NCBI GenBank assembly: GCA_021817755.1
Contig: JAKAGC010000290.1
Coordinates: 1 to 5,869 of the forward strand
From: Acidobacteriota bacterium
Lineage (GTDB): Bacteria > Acidobacteriota > Aminicenantia > UBA2199
Direction: 5' to 3'
DNA: 5,869 nt
This document shows, piece after piece, positions 1-5,751 of the stretch (positions within the stretch are counted from its first letter, which is position 1; each line of letters starts with the position of its first letter). The translations under genes were made by a program, and so were the position numbers. Below the pieces are notes generated by a model, which worked only from the letters and a program-made list of their open reading frames with translations, was not told the origin of the DNA and searched no databases.

Positions 1-423
1 CTCTTTAATTCCAATTTTGGATATAATCTGTAATAATTGATTAACTTTCTCAAACTGTACTGTATCTTCTACTATTAATAATACCTTTCTATCACTATTT
101 TTTATTATTATACCATCTTCAATGTAATCTTCAAATTTTACATAACCATCCAATGTGTAATTATTTACCGATATTTGAGATTGACTATTAAGTTTAATTG
201 TTACTATTCCTGATTCAAGAGGTTCATAATCATAATTACGTACTTCTATTAAAGGGATACTAATATAGTTCCTGATAAGAATAATTCGTGGATAATCAAA
301 CAATAAAAGAAAAATCGTTAGGATTAACCCACAAAATGAAGCAATAAATATTCTATAATCCAATGTTTTTAGTGAATGTAAATAATTACGGTTATGGTTA
401 GTATTTAAATTCTGTTCACTCAT
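1..423 (-). CDS. ExbD/TolR-like single-pass membrane protein, 3' end cut off by the window
   Basis: This partial gene starts at the ATG at 423-421 and stays open for 141 codons to the left edge. The protein has a short polar cytoplasmic N-terminus (residues 1-22), one hydrophobic segment (about 24-42), then a soluble domain. The soluble part fits the periplasmic domain of ExbD/TolR proteins by pattern: a VTIKLNSQSQISVNNYTLDG strand pair (about 74-93), then KVLLIVEDTVQFEKVNQLLQ (about 113-132) leading to KIGIKE. This resembles the ExbD stretch with an AD..V.Y..V..V...L...G arrangement. ExbD proteins use the proton-motive force, with ExbB, to drive outer-membrane transport. The membrane segment lacks the usual buried Asp, so the protein may be divergent or only share the fold. 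Its ATG overlaps the stop of the open stretch 420-515 as ATGA, which suggests translational coupling. GC by hand count of 1-420 is 25% (105 of 420), well below the neighbouring transketolase. The reading frame is very likely real; the family call is tentative. Confidence 0.6.
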   Translation of the reverse strand, partial: MSEQNLNTNHNRNYLHSLKTLDYRIFIASFCGLILTIFLLLFDYPRIILIRNYISIPLIEVRNYDYEPLESGIVTIKLNSQSQISVNNYTLDGYVKFEDYIEDGIIIKNSDRKVLLIVEDTVQFEKVNQLLQIISKIGIKE

Positions 424-515
424 TTTCTTATAACCATTGCTTTATCAAGTCCAGGGACTGTTTTTACAATCCATATGTTATATGGTTCAAAACATGCCTC
501 TGGATTTACTAAAAT
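420..515 (-). other. 31-codon open stretch in frame after the transketolase stop, possible remnant of a lost gene
   Basis: Directly after the transketolase TAA (518-516), the same frame stays open for 31 codons until TGA at 422-420. The translation begins ILVNPEACFEPY and ends IVKTVPGLDKAMVIRK, and it looks protein-like. The final TGA overlaps the ATG of the next gene as ATGA, an arrangement typical of adjacent operon genes. No ATG, GTG or TTG start with a ribosome binding site is visible within it; its only internal Met is six codons from the end. It could be the 3' tail of a gene once upstream of the ExbD-like gene and truncated by rearrangement, a readthrough extension of transketolase, or chance. 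I do not recognise the peptide. Confidence 0.4.
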
Positions 516-2630
516 TTATTTGATTTTCTGATACACTGCCTCAGGGGTGAATCCAAAATACTCACATACCTTCTTATCTGGCGCTGATAATCCGAATCTG
601 TCCATCTTTACCATGGTTACTTGCGATGAATTAAAAAACTCAACTCCACGATAAGACGCAGCTTCGATCATGATGACTCGTACTCCCTCAGGAAACAACT
701 CTCTCCTGTACTCATCGCCTTTCTCATTTAATAATTCAAGACAGGGAATACTAACGACACGTACACTCTTTTTATCCCGCTCTTCAATGAGCCTGGCGGC
801 TTCCATGGCGGTTGACAACTCGGAACCACTTCCACATAGTATGATATCAGGTTTCACAGTTGATTGGGTTTCATAAAAAATATACCCGCCTTTCTTAAAC
901 GCTGTATACATTTCTTCTCTATCACCTGCATGATTGAACATACTTTCGGATAAAGTCTGCCGCGTATTGATTATGGCAGCAGGGCCATTCATTTCCTCAA
1001 GGAAATAAAGATAGGTAAAAGCGGTCTCGATATCATTGGCTGGACGGAAGGTATACAAACCGGGGATTAACCGCATGGCATTGAGATGCTCGATGGGTTG
1101 ATGGGTGGGGCCGTCTTCTCCGACATAAATAGAATCATGAGTGAATATAAAAAGATGCCGCAATTTCATTAATGCAGCCAAGCGTACTGCGGGTTTCATG
1201 TAATCGAAAAATGTAAAGAATGTCGATGTAAACGGAATTAAGGTTCGATTCAATGCTAATCCGTTTCCAATAGCTCCCATGGCATGCTCACGAACTCCAA
1301 ACGCAATATTTCGCCCGGAAAAATCATCTCTCTTCATATAAGGAGACCCTTTTATTTCTGCTTTGGTTGAACCTTTCAAATCGGCACAACCTCCCACAAT
1401 ATGGGGAATTTTTCCCGCACAAAGATTCAGAATTTTGCCTGAAATATTTCGCGTGGCATCGACTTTGGATTCTTTGTAATTCAATAACTCCTGCCTTAAA
1501 GTTGACGGAAACTCGGTATTAAAAAAGGTATGGAATTCTTCATAATCCTGATGAGAGTTCTTTTTTAAATCTTCTGTGATTTTTACCCATTCATCATAGG
1601 CTCTATTTCCTGCTTCCACTCCTTCTTTCATAAACTGCAATGCTTCGGGGAATTCGAGTAATCCTTCTTTTTTCTCTTTTACCCGTTTTTCGATAATCGA
1701 TTTTAAGCCGTCTGTATCTGCAATTGCTTCTTTTCCATAAGCATTTTCAAATAATTCACGAATTGTGGAATTCTGAATAAAGTAGGCAATTTCATCCAAA
1801 CCTGCCGGCGCACCGTGGATATCAGGTGTGCCTTTTTTCGATTTCAAACCTTCTCCGATCGTCGTTTTAACGATTAACAGTTTCGGTTTTCCCTGTTTCA
1901 TTTCTTTTAATAAGAGTAGTTTGGACAAAACATCCTGTATATGTTGAATATCCGTATGTTCCACATGCCATCCCATCGCTTCATAGCGTTTTCCCACATC
2001 TTCCGTAAAGGTGATATCCATTTTTCCATCGATGGAGATATTATTGGAATCGTATATGGCCACAAGGTTATCCAGGCCCAGGTGTCCGGCTAATGAACCG
2101 GCTTCGTAGCTGATTCCTTCCATATTGCAACCGTCTCCCATTAATGTAAACACAGTATAATCCAGTAATGAGGCACTGTTATCTTTCTTATTGAACCGGG
2201 TAGCCAGGAATTTACCTTCAATAGCGCATCCGACTGCATTGGTGAATCCTTGACCCAGAGGACCTGTAGTTGTTTCAATACCCAGAGGAATATCGTATTC
2301 AGGATGACCGGCTGTTTTGCTTCCCAATTGGCGGAATTGGGCCAGGTCTTCGAGGGAAATGGGATATTGGGTAAGGTGTAACAGGGAATAAAGAAGCATG
2401 GAACCATGTCCAGCGGATAAAATAAAACGGTCGCGGTTAATCCATTGGGGATGAGTGGGGGAAAATTTTAACAGGTAACGGTATATCAAAACTCCCAGTT
2501 CTGCACATCCGAGAGGGAGGCCGGGATGACCGGATTTCGCACGCTCGATGCTTTCAAGGGAAAGAATGCGTATATAATCGCCAACCTTTTTAATTTTGTG
2601 TATATCCGTATCATTCAATTTTAGGTCCAT
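516..2630 (-). CDS. tkt: transketolase
   Basis: Transketolase (EC 2.2.1.1) is a cytosolic thiamine-diphosphate enzyme that moves two-carbon units between sugar phosphates in the non-oxidative pentose phosphate pathway. From the ATG at 2630 it has 704 residues, slightly longer than E. coli TktA (663), with the full three-domain layout. Visible motifs in this numbering are SGHPG (H35), SAGHGS (H75), GPLGQG (123-128), the ThDP/Mg motif GDGCNMEG (D166) with YDSNNIS (N196), DIHGAP (H272), R394 and S421 as likely phosphate contacts, GVREHAMG with the cofactor-activating Glu (E448), GEDGPTHQP (D506, H510) and NTRQTL (R557). All match the expected catalytic set, so the enzyme should be active. An in-frame TTG at 2678 would add 16 residues. 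I prefer 2630 because AGGAG sits six bases before it and the TTG lies next to a promoter -10. The gene has its own promoter downstream of the esterase gene. Confidence 0.97.
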   Translation of the reverse strand: MDLKLNDTDIHKIKKVGDYIRILSLESIERAKSGHPGLPLGCAELGVLIYRYLLKFSPTHPQWINRDRFILSAGHGSMLLYSLLHLTQYPISLEDLAQFRQLGSKTAGHPEYDIPLGIETTTGPLGQGFTNAVGCAIEGKFLATRFNKKDNSASLLDYTVFTLMGDGCNMEGISYEAGSLAGHLGLDNLVAIYDSNNISIDGKMDITFTEDVGKRYEAMGWHVEHTDIQHIQDVLSKLLLLKEMKQGKPKLLIVKTTIGEGLKSKKGTPDIHGAPAGLDEIAYFIQNSTIRELFENAYGKEAIADTDGLKSIIEKRVKEKKEGLLEFPEALQFMKEGVEAGNRAYDEWVKITEDLKKNSHQDYEEFHTFFNTEFPSTLRQELLNYKESKVDATRNISGKILNLCAGKIPHIVGGCADLKGSTKAEIKGSPYMKRDDFSGRNIAFGVREHAMGAIGNGLALNRTLIPFTSTFFTFFDYMKPAVRLAALMKLRHLFIFTHDSIYVGEDGPTHQPIEHLNAMRLIPGLYTFRPANDIETAFTYLYFLEEMNGPAAIINTRQTLSESMFNHAGDREEMYTAFKKGGYIFYETQSTVKPDIILCGSGSELSTAMEAARLIEERDKKSVRVVSIPCLELLNEKGDEYRRELFPEGVRVIMIEAASYRGVEFFNSSQVTMVKMDRFGLSAPDKKVCEYFGFTPEAVYQKIK

Positions 2631-2636
2631 TGTTTT

Positions 2637-2641
2637 CTCCT
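2637..2641 (-). promoter_or_regulatory. ribosome binding site deciding the transketolase start
   Basis: AGGAG on the minus strand is followed by AAAACA and then ATG at 2630, a spacing of six bases. No comparable site precedes the in-frame TTG at 2678, so this site fixes the start at 2630. Confidence 0.85.
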
Positions 2642-2669
2642 GTGGCCAATAAGATTTTTGGAAGGTAAC

Positions 2670-2698
2670 ATTATCCAAGGATTTTCGGTTCTTGTCAA
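2670..2698 (-). promoter_or_regulatory. sigma70-type promoter for transketolase
   Basis: A perfect -35 TTGACA (2698-2693) and a -10 GATAAT (2675-2670, five of six consensus bases) are separated by exactly 17 bases. The predicted transcription start is about 2663, giving a leader of about 33 bases that contains the AGGAG site. The promoter lies in the 60-odd bases after the esterase stop, so transketolase can be transcribed independently of that gene. Confidence 0.75.
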
Positions 2699-2738
2699 CC
2701 CGGAAAAGTCACTCTTTTTTCAGAAGCAGCATTATCGC

Positions 2739-4202
2739 TTATTTTTTTTCTTCTTTTTTGGCTTTAATCAGTGCGATGATCTCTTTAAATTCGTCCGTAT
2801 TGCGAACCGGATCGAGTAATTTATCCTGTTCGATATAAGCCAGATTGGTAATGCCTTTTTCCACTGCTTCTCTCAAAGTTTTGAGTGCTTTATCTTTTTT
2901 CTTTTGTTGGGAATAGATCGTGGCCATATCGTAGAGCGCAAAAGGATAGTAAACCGATCGTTTGCATGTCAGTAAAGCAATCTCCATAAAGGATTCACCG
3001 TGTTTGAAGTCTTTTGCTTCAATATAGGTTTCACCATTGGCAAATGCTTGGGCTCCCACGCTGTAAATCAACCGTTCTGCCAGTCCCGCATTATACGGAT
3101 TGGAACGGTCGTTCATCTCTTTTTCCAGTTGGCGGATTCCCATGCGTGAAATCGCCATGGACGCGGATGTCATTTCTTCGGGGTTTTTCAATTGCTCGAA
3201 TGCAGTGGCGAATTTTTGAATATAATCCGCTTCTTTATCCAGCCGCTTTATTTCATCTTTTTTGAATTTATTATATTCTTGGGATTTTACAAGTAATTGC
3301 GCTTTTTCCGAAATTTTTGTTATTTCTTCTTTAGGCAGTAGTCCCTCGAAGTTTTGCGAAATCGCATTATAATCGCCCGCAGCATAAAAGATATCCCCCG
3401 AGTTTTCCCGTTCCTGTGCCAGTTTTAACTCTTTTTCATACAGCGCTTGGATTAACCCATTATCTTTGGTTCTAATGCCCTTTTTCATCGATTGGATTTC
3501 CATCCATTCCAGGGCACGAAGCGCCAATTCTTCGGGAGGCCATCTGTGGGGTGAATCGTAATACATGAACCGGTGCGGAATCTTCATCTCCTTAAAAACA
3601 TCTTCCAGTTGTACCATTTCGCTGTAATTAAAATCCGCATATCCGACAATACCATAATAGCAGATAGATTTAAGAAAATCGGCAGTAACGGATGTGGATA
3701 ATCCGGCGCCGATACCGATAATCCCTTGTACCGGATTACCGATAACCATACTAAAAAAAGTAGAGACCCGCGATCCACCTGAAAAACCCACAGCAAAAAC
3801 GCGGTTTTTATCAATAGAGAGTCGCGAGCACAAATCGATCCACGTGGCTTTCATGGCATTGATTACCGGGAGAGATGGCCCGTTTTTGGAATTATAAGGG
3901 CATGCCACAATATAGCCGTATTTTTCAGCGGCATATTTAAATAAATTTATAGGAATAAGTGCTTTTCCACCCGGATCAAATGCCACCAGAATAGGACTCG
4001 GAGCAGCAGGGGAATAGGTTGAGGGAAGATACAGTGCATATGTTTCGCCCGAATTTTGAAGGCATGTAATTTTTTCAGTTATTTTGCCTTTTTCAAGCGT
4101 TCCTGTTGTTTCCGCCGGTAATACCACACCTGGGAATAATAGCCATAATACCATAATCAAAACGATCGAAATAACGATTATTTTTTCTTTTTTGGTTTCC
4201 AT
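2739..4202 (-). CDS. exported alpha/beta hydrolase (esterase-like) with helical/TPR C-terminal region
   Basis: This 487-residue protein has a clear export signal: a Lys-rich N-terminus (METKKEK), a hydrophobic core at about 8-28, and a likely cleavage near VLPA/E (residue 30), or else an uncleaved anchor. Residues about 40-235 look like an alpha/beta hydrolase of the esterase/phospholipase-carboxylesterase or PHB-depolymerase-like type: ILVAFDPGG (oxyanion-loop region, 71-79), the nucleophile elbow GFSGGS with S141, a GYADFNY segment with a candidate Asp (D190), and SPHRWPPEE with a candidate His (H219). About 245-340 is charged and helical, possibly coiled coil. About 418-476 resembles a TPR unit (FALYDMATIYSQQKKKDKALKTL) with an LLDPVRNTDEFKEI cap. 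The substrate cannot be inferred; the helical half may bind a partner. The ATG at 4202 has no close Shine-Dalgarno site. An inner Met17 would remove the charged signal region, so 4202 is kept. Confidence 0.85.
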   Translation of the reverse strand: METKKEKIIVISIVLIMVLWLLFPGVVLPAETTGTLEKGKITEKITCLQNSGETYALYLPSTYSPAAPSPILVAFDPGGKALIPINLFKYAAEKYGYIVACPYNSKNGPSLPVINAMKATWIDLCSRLSIDKNRVFAVGFSGGSRVSTFFSMVIGNPVQGIIGIGAGLSTSVTADFLKSICYYGIVGYADFNYSEMVQLEDVFKEMKIPHRFMYYDSPHRWPPEELALRALEWMEIQSMKKGIRTKDNGLIQALYEKELKLAQERENSGDIFYAAGDYNAISQNFEGLLPKEEITKISEKAQLLVKSQEYNKFKKDEIKRLDKEADYIQKFATAFEQLKNPEEMTSASMAISRMGIRQLEKEMNDRSNPYNAGLAERLIYSVGAQAFANGETYIEAKDFKHGESFMEIALLTCKRSVYYPFALYDMATIYSQQKKKDKALKTLREAVEKGITNLAYIEQDKLLDPVRNTDEFKEIIALIKAKKEEKK

Positions 4203-4208
4203 GAAAGG

Positions 4209-4237
4209 ATTATAAACCCTTCAATTTGTAATGTCAA
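4209..4237 (-). promoter_or_regulatory. consensus sigma70 promoter for the esterase-like gene, predicted leaderless
   Basis: TTGACA (4237-4232) and TATAAT (4214-4209) are both perfect hexamers with a 17-base spacer. The usual +1, seven positions beyond the last -10 base, falls on 4202, which is the A of the gene's ATG. The only purine-rich stretch upstream of the ATG, GAAGGG, is inside the spacer and would not be in this transcript. Confidence 0.75.
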
Positions 4238-4251
4238 ACCCTGCCGGTGGC

Positions 4252-4271
4252 CGAACTTTTGAAAAAGTTCG
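4252..4271. repeat. 20-bp palindrome in the divergent intergenic region, possible operator
   Basis: CGAACTTTT, a two-base centre GA, then AAAAGTTCG form perfect 9-bp arms. The palindrome sits about 50-70 bases upstream of the predicted start of the esterase transcript and about 100-120 before the acyltransferase. The AACTTTTG of its left side recurs at 4277-4284 inside a smaller palindrome, CAAAACTTTTG (4274-4284). A short GC-rich block, GCCGGTGGC (4243-4251), adjoins it. It could be a regulator site, or part of a dispersed palindromic repeat; one copy in one window cannot decide. Confidence 0.45.
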
Positions 4272-4293
4272 ATCAAAACTTTTGCGTAAATAG

Positions 4294-4322
4294 TTGTGAT
4301 TTAAACTCAAAGTTTGTGATTT
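4294..4322 (+). repeat. exact 9-bp direct repeat TTGTGATTT with a 20-bp period
   Basis: TTGTGATTT occurs at 4294-4302 and again at 4314-4322. The 20-bp offset puts both copies on roughly the same face of the helix. They lie about 49-77 bases upstream of the acyltransferase ATG, just before its possible -35, where activator sites often occur. AT-rich composition makes chance possible. Confidence 0.35.
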
Positions 4323-4335
4323 TTTGGGGATGGGG

Positions 4336-4364
4336 TTGAAATAAATTTTGGAATAGTGTAGGAT
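4336..4364 (+). promoter_or_regulatory. weak candidate promoter for the acyltransferase, overlapping its ribosome binding site
   Basis: TTGAAA (4336-4341), a 17-base spacer and TAGGAT (4359-4364, four of six) form a possible promoter whose +1 would fall on the ATG at 4371. The same bases include AGGA (4360-4363), seven bases before the ATG, which is a normal Shine-Dalgarno site. Both readings cannot operate on one transcript, so the real promoter may lie further upstream. I find the ribosome-binding-site reading more likely. Confidence 0.3.
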
Positions 4365-4370
4365 GAATCG

Positions 4371-5075
4371 ATGGAAAATTTAAATGGAACTACTATACGC
4401 TATAAAGATAGGTATTACGGAGATGTTCCGTTTTCCTACCGGTTTAAATACCAGGCATCCGTAACATTGTTTTCAACCATGCCAGGGGGATTGGGACATT
4501 TTTTCAGGAGAACACTTTTTCCTTCTCTTTTTAAAAGAACAGGAAAAGGTATATTTTTCGGACAGGATATCCAGTTACGGTATCCCTGGAAAATAGAAGT
4601 AGGGGAGAAAGTAACCTTAGAGGATAATACCTTCCTCGATGCCGGCGGTGACCCTCACACAAAGATAAAAATCGGTGATAATTGTTTTATTGGAAGGAAT
4701 ACCATACTTCAGTGTAAAGGAGGAGAGATCGAAATTGGGGATAATTGTTATATAGGACCTAATACCACGTTGCTTTCCGAGAGTACAGTAAAAATGGGGA
4801 AATTTGTATTTATTTCCGGGCATGCCTTTATATTAGCCGGAGAAAATCATGCAGAGGAGAAGAGTGATATACCCACGATAATGCAGTCATCCATATCCAA
4901 AGGGGGAATCATTGTCGATGATGATGTGCGGATTGGGCCATCATCTACGTTATTGGATGGCGTCAGGGTAGGCAAGGGAGCCATAATCGAAGCAGGATCG
5001 TTGGTTCATGAGCGTATTCGTCCATTAACCGTAAATGCAGGTGTACCCACTCAATTAATCAAGCGTCGCGATTGA
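4371..5075 (+). CDS. left-handed beta-helix (hexapeptide-repeat) acyltransferase
   Basis: This 234-residue protein has an N-terminal helical part (about 20-60, including GGLGHFFRRTLFPSLFKRTGKG). A run of hexapeptide repeats follows from about 62 to 212: KIEVGEKV, KIKIGDNCFIGRNTIL, EIEIGDNCYIGPNTTLL, then, after a loop, IIVDDDVRIGPSSTLLDGVRVGKGAIIEAGSLV. The repeats form the triangular prism of the trimeric LbH acetyltransferases (galactoside, maltose and polysaccharide O-acetyltransferases). The loop GENHAEEKSDIPTIMQ carries the likely catalytic His (H160) in an NH..., P...Q setting usual in this group. The family generally takes acyl-CoA, most often acetyl-CoA; the acceptor is probably a surface glycan or lipid-linked sugar, but nothing here identifies it. 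Arg187 stands where many relatives have Trp (DDDVRIG versus D.WIG). The ATG at 4371 is preceded by AGGA at seven bases. No glycosyltransferase or polysaccharide neighbours are visible. Confidence 0.9.
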   Translation: MENLNGTTIRYKDRYYGDVPFSYRFKYQASVTLFSTMPGGLGHFFRRTLFPSLFKRTGKGIFFGQDIQLRYPWKIEVGEKVTLEDNTFLDAGGDPHTKIKIGDNCFIGRNTILQCKGGEIEIGDNCYIGPNTTLLSESTVKMGKFVFISGHAFILAGENHAEEKSDIPTIMQSSISKGGIIVDDDVRIGPSSTLLDGVRVGKGAIIEAGSLVHERIRPLTVNAGVPTQLIKRRD

Positions 5076-5106
5076 TAGTCTAAAACATTATTTATAAGAA
5101 AAAGAA

Positions 5107-5157
5107 ATTTCGGTTGAAAATTTGAAGTATTGATAAAAGGCGCATTTCGATTGAAAA
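5107..5157 (+). repeat. imperfect direct repeat ATTTCGGTTGAAAA / ATTTCGATTGAAAA
   Basis: The first copy is at 5107-5120 and the second at 5144-5157, with 13 of 14 bases identical and 37 bases between starts. The copies lie just downstream of the acyltransferase stop, in unassigned DNA. Two copies are too few for an array; they may be a small duplication or protein sites. Confidence 0.4.
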
Positions 5158-5213
5158 AATTTTTTGGTTCCTCACAAAAATTTATGCAAAGAAATATCAG
5201 GAATAATGATAAA

Positions 5214-5240
5214 TAGTCGTAATAAAATTAAATACGATTA
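5214..5240 (+). other. weak AT-rich stem-loop
   Basis: TAGTCGTA (5214-5221) can pair with TACGATTA (5233-5240) as an 8-bp stem with one G-U pair and an 11-base loop. No U-run follows (GGGG does), so this is not a standard intrinsic terminator. It may have no function. Confidence 0.2.
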
Positions 5241-5303
5241 GGGGTCCATAGCTATTATAACTAACAACTTTTGCCTTTGTCTTTATATTATTGATCTTAT
5301 TAT

Positions 5304-5332
5304 TTGTCAACCGATTATACTTTTTCGATAAG
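5304..5332 (+). promoter_or_regulatory. weaker upstream tandem promoter candidate
   Basis: TTGTCA (5304-5309) and GATAAG (5327-5332) are separated by 17 bases. Five of six bases match at -35 and four of six at -10. It lies about 31 bases upstream of the stronger promoter at 5335-5363 and could be a second start or chance in AT-rich DNA. Confidence 0.3.
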
Positions 5333-5334
5333 AG

Positions 5335-5363
5335 TTGAAATGTTCCGGCCTTAAAGTTATAAT
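5335..5363 (+). promoter_or_regulatory. sigma70-type promoter for the MNT-type nucleotidyltransferase gene
   Basis: TTGAAA (5335-5340, five of six) and a perfect TATAAT (5358-5363) have a 17-base spacer. The predicted start is about 5370, leaving a leader of about 58 bases with the ribosome binding site at its end. The small gene therefore appears to be transcribed from its own promoter. Confidence 0.7.
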
Positions 5364-5413
5364 TAAGATATGGAAAACGTTTTGGCTACATATGATCAAA
5401 TTTTTCTAAAATA

Positions 5414-5419
5414 AAGGAG
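5414..5419 (+). promoter_or_regulatory. ribosome binding site of the nucleotidyltransferase gene
   Basis: AAGGAG is followed by eight bases and then the ATG at 5428. This is the strongest Shine-Dalgarno match on the plus strand of the window and supports that start. Confidence 0.8.
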
Positions 5420-5427
5420 ATTTTCTT

Positions 5428-5751
5428 ATGGTTAAAAATGAGATTAGAAACATTATAACAAGATTCTCCTGCGAATTAAAGAATGAAGGAATCGATATAA
5501 TCCGGATTTTTCTTTATGGTTCATACGCAAAAGGTACGGAACGAATCGATAGCGATATAGATGTGGCAGTAGTTTGCAAAGAATTCGATATCGATCCCAT
5601 CGAACAAAATATGAAATTCTGGAAAATCGCTGCCAAAGTGGATACGAGAATCTCTCCTTTTTCCTTATCAATAAAAGAATTCCAGGAAGAATATATCCCG
5701 CTTGTTGCAGAAATAAAAAATGGGATTGACTTAACAGATCTAGCTGCTTGA
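5428..5751 (+). CDS. MNT-type minimal nucleotidyltransferase (HEPN/MNT antitoxin family)
   Basis: This 107-residue protein carries the polymerase-beta-type nucleotidyltransferase signature GS-x10-DxD: G31-S32, then D43-I-D45 in FLYGSYAKGTERIDSDIDVAVV. The third acidic position is probably D72 in KVDTRIS. The C-terminal pattern, with an F..EYIPLVAEI..GIDL ending, is usual for the stand-alone MNT subgroup. Known family members either act as MntA antitoxins, which AMPylate and neutralise a HEPN RNase toxin, or remain uncharacterised. The catalytic set is intact and the length (100-140 residues is typical) is normal, so the gene looks whole. The HEPN partner is normally adjacent. None lies upstream, and the 118 bases downstream contain no HEPN start, so the gene is solitary within this window or its partner begins beyond the edge. 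It has its own promoter and a strong ribosome binding site. Confidence 0.88.
   Translation: MVKNEIRNIITRFSCELKNEGIDIIRIFLYGSYAKGTERIDSDIDVAVVCKEFDIDPIEQNMKFWKIAAKVDTRISPFSLSIKEFQEEYIPLVAEIKNGIDLTDLAA

Larger units (their letters stand above)
5076..5427. other. 352-base AT-rich intergenic region between the acyltransferase and nucleotidyltransferase genes
   Basis: I see no coding stretch here with a credible start and ribosome binding site, and no tRNA or convincing terminator after the acyltransferase. It contains a 14-base imperfect direct repeat (5107-5157), a weak AT-rich stem (5214-5240), and one good and one weak promoter before the next gene. The rest is unexplained, including a run of A then T at about 5154-5165. 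Confidence 0.6.

Noticed and set aside
2141..2407. 88-codon open frame inside transketolase in another frame of the same strand
   Set aside because: It overlaps the conserved ThDP-binding part of transketolase and reads as a shifted frame of it.
2701..2738. Possible terminator between the hydrolase and transketolase genes (AAAAG...CTTTT stem)
   Set aside because: The stem is only about five A/T-rich pairs with one G-C pair, too weak to call an intrinsic terminator.
3014..3265. 83-codon open frame on the plus strand across the hydrolase gene
   Set aside because: It is antisense to the helical region of the hydrolase gene, with no ribosome binding site or family pattern that I could see.
4617..4823. 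68-codon minus-strand open frame opposite the acyltransferase
   Set aside because: It is the reverse reading of hexapeptide repeats; the forward frame carries the clear beta-helix pattern.
5154..5165. A-run followed by T-run considered as a Rho-independent terminator for the acyltransferase
   Set aside because: There is no GC-rich stem before the T-run; it is simply a short AT palindrome.
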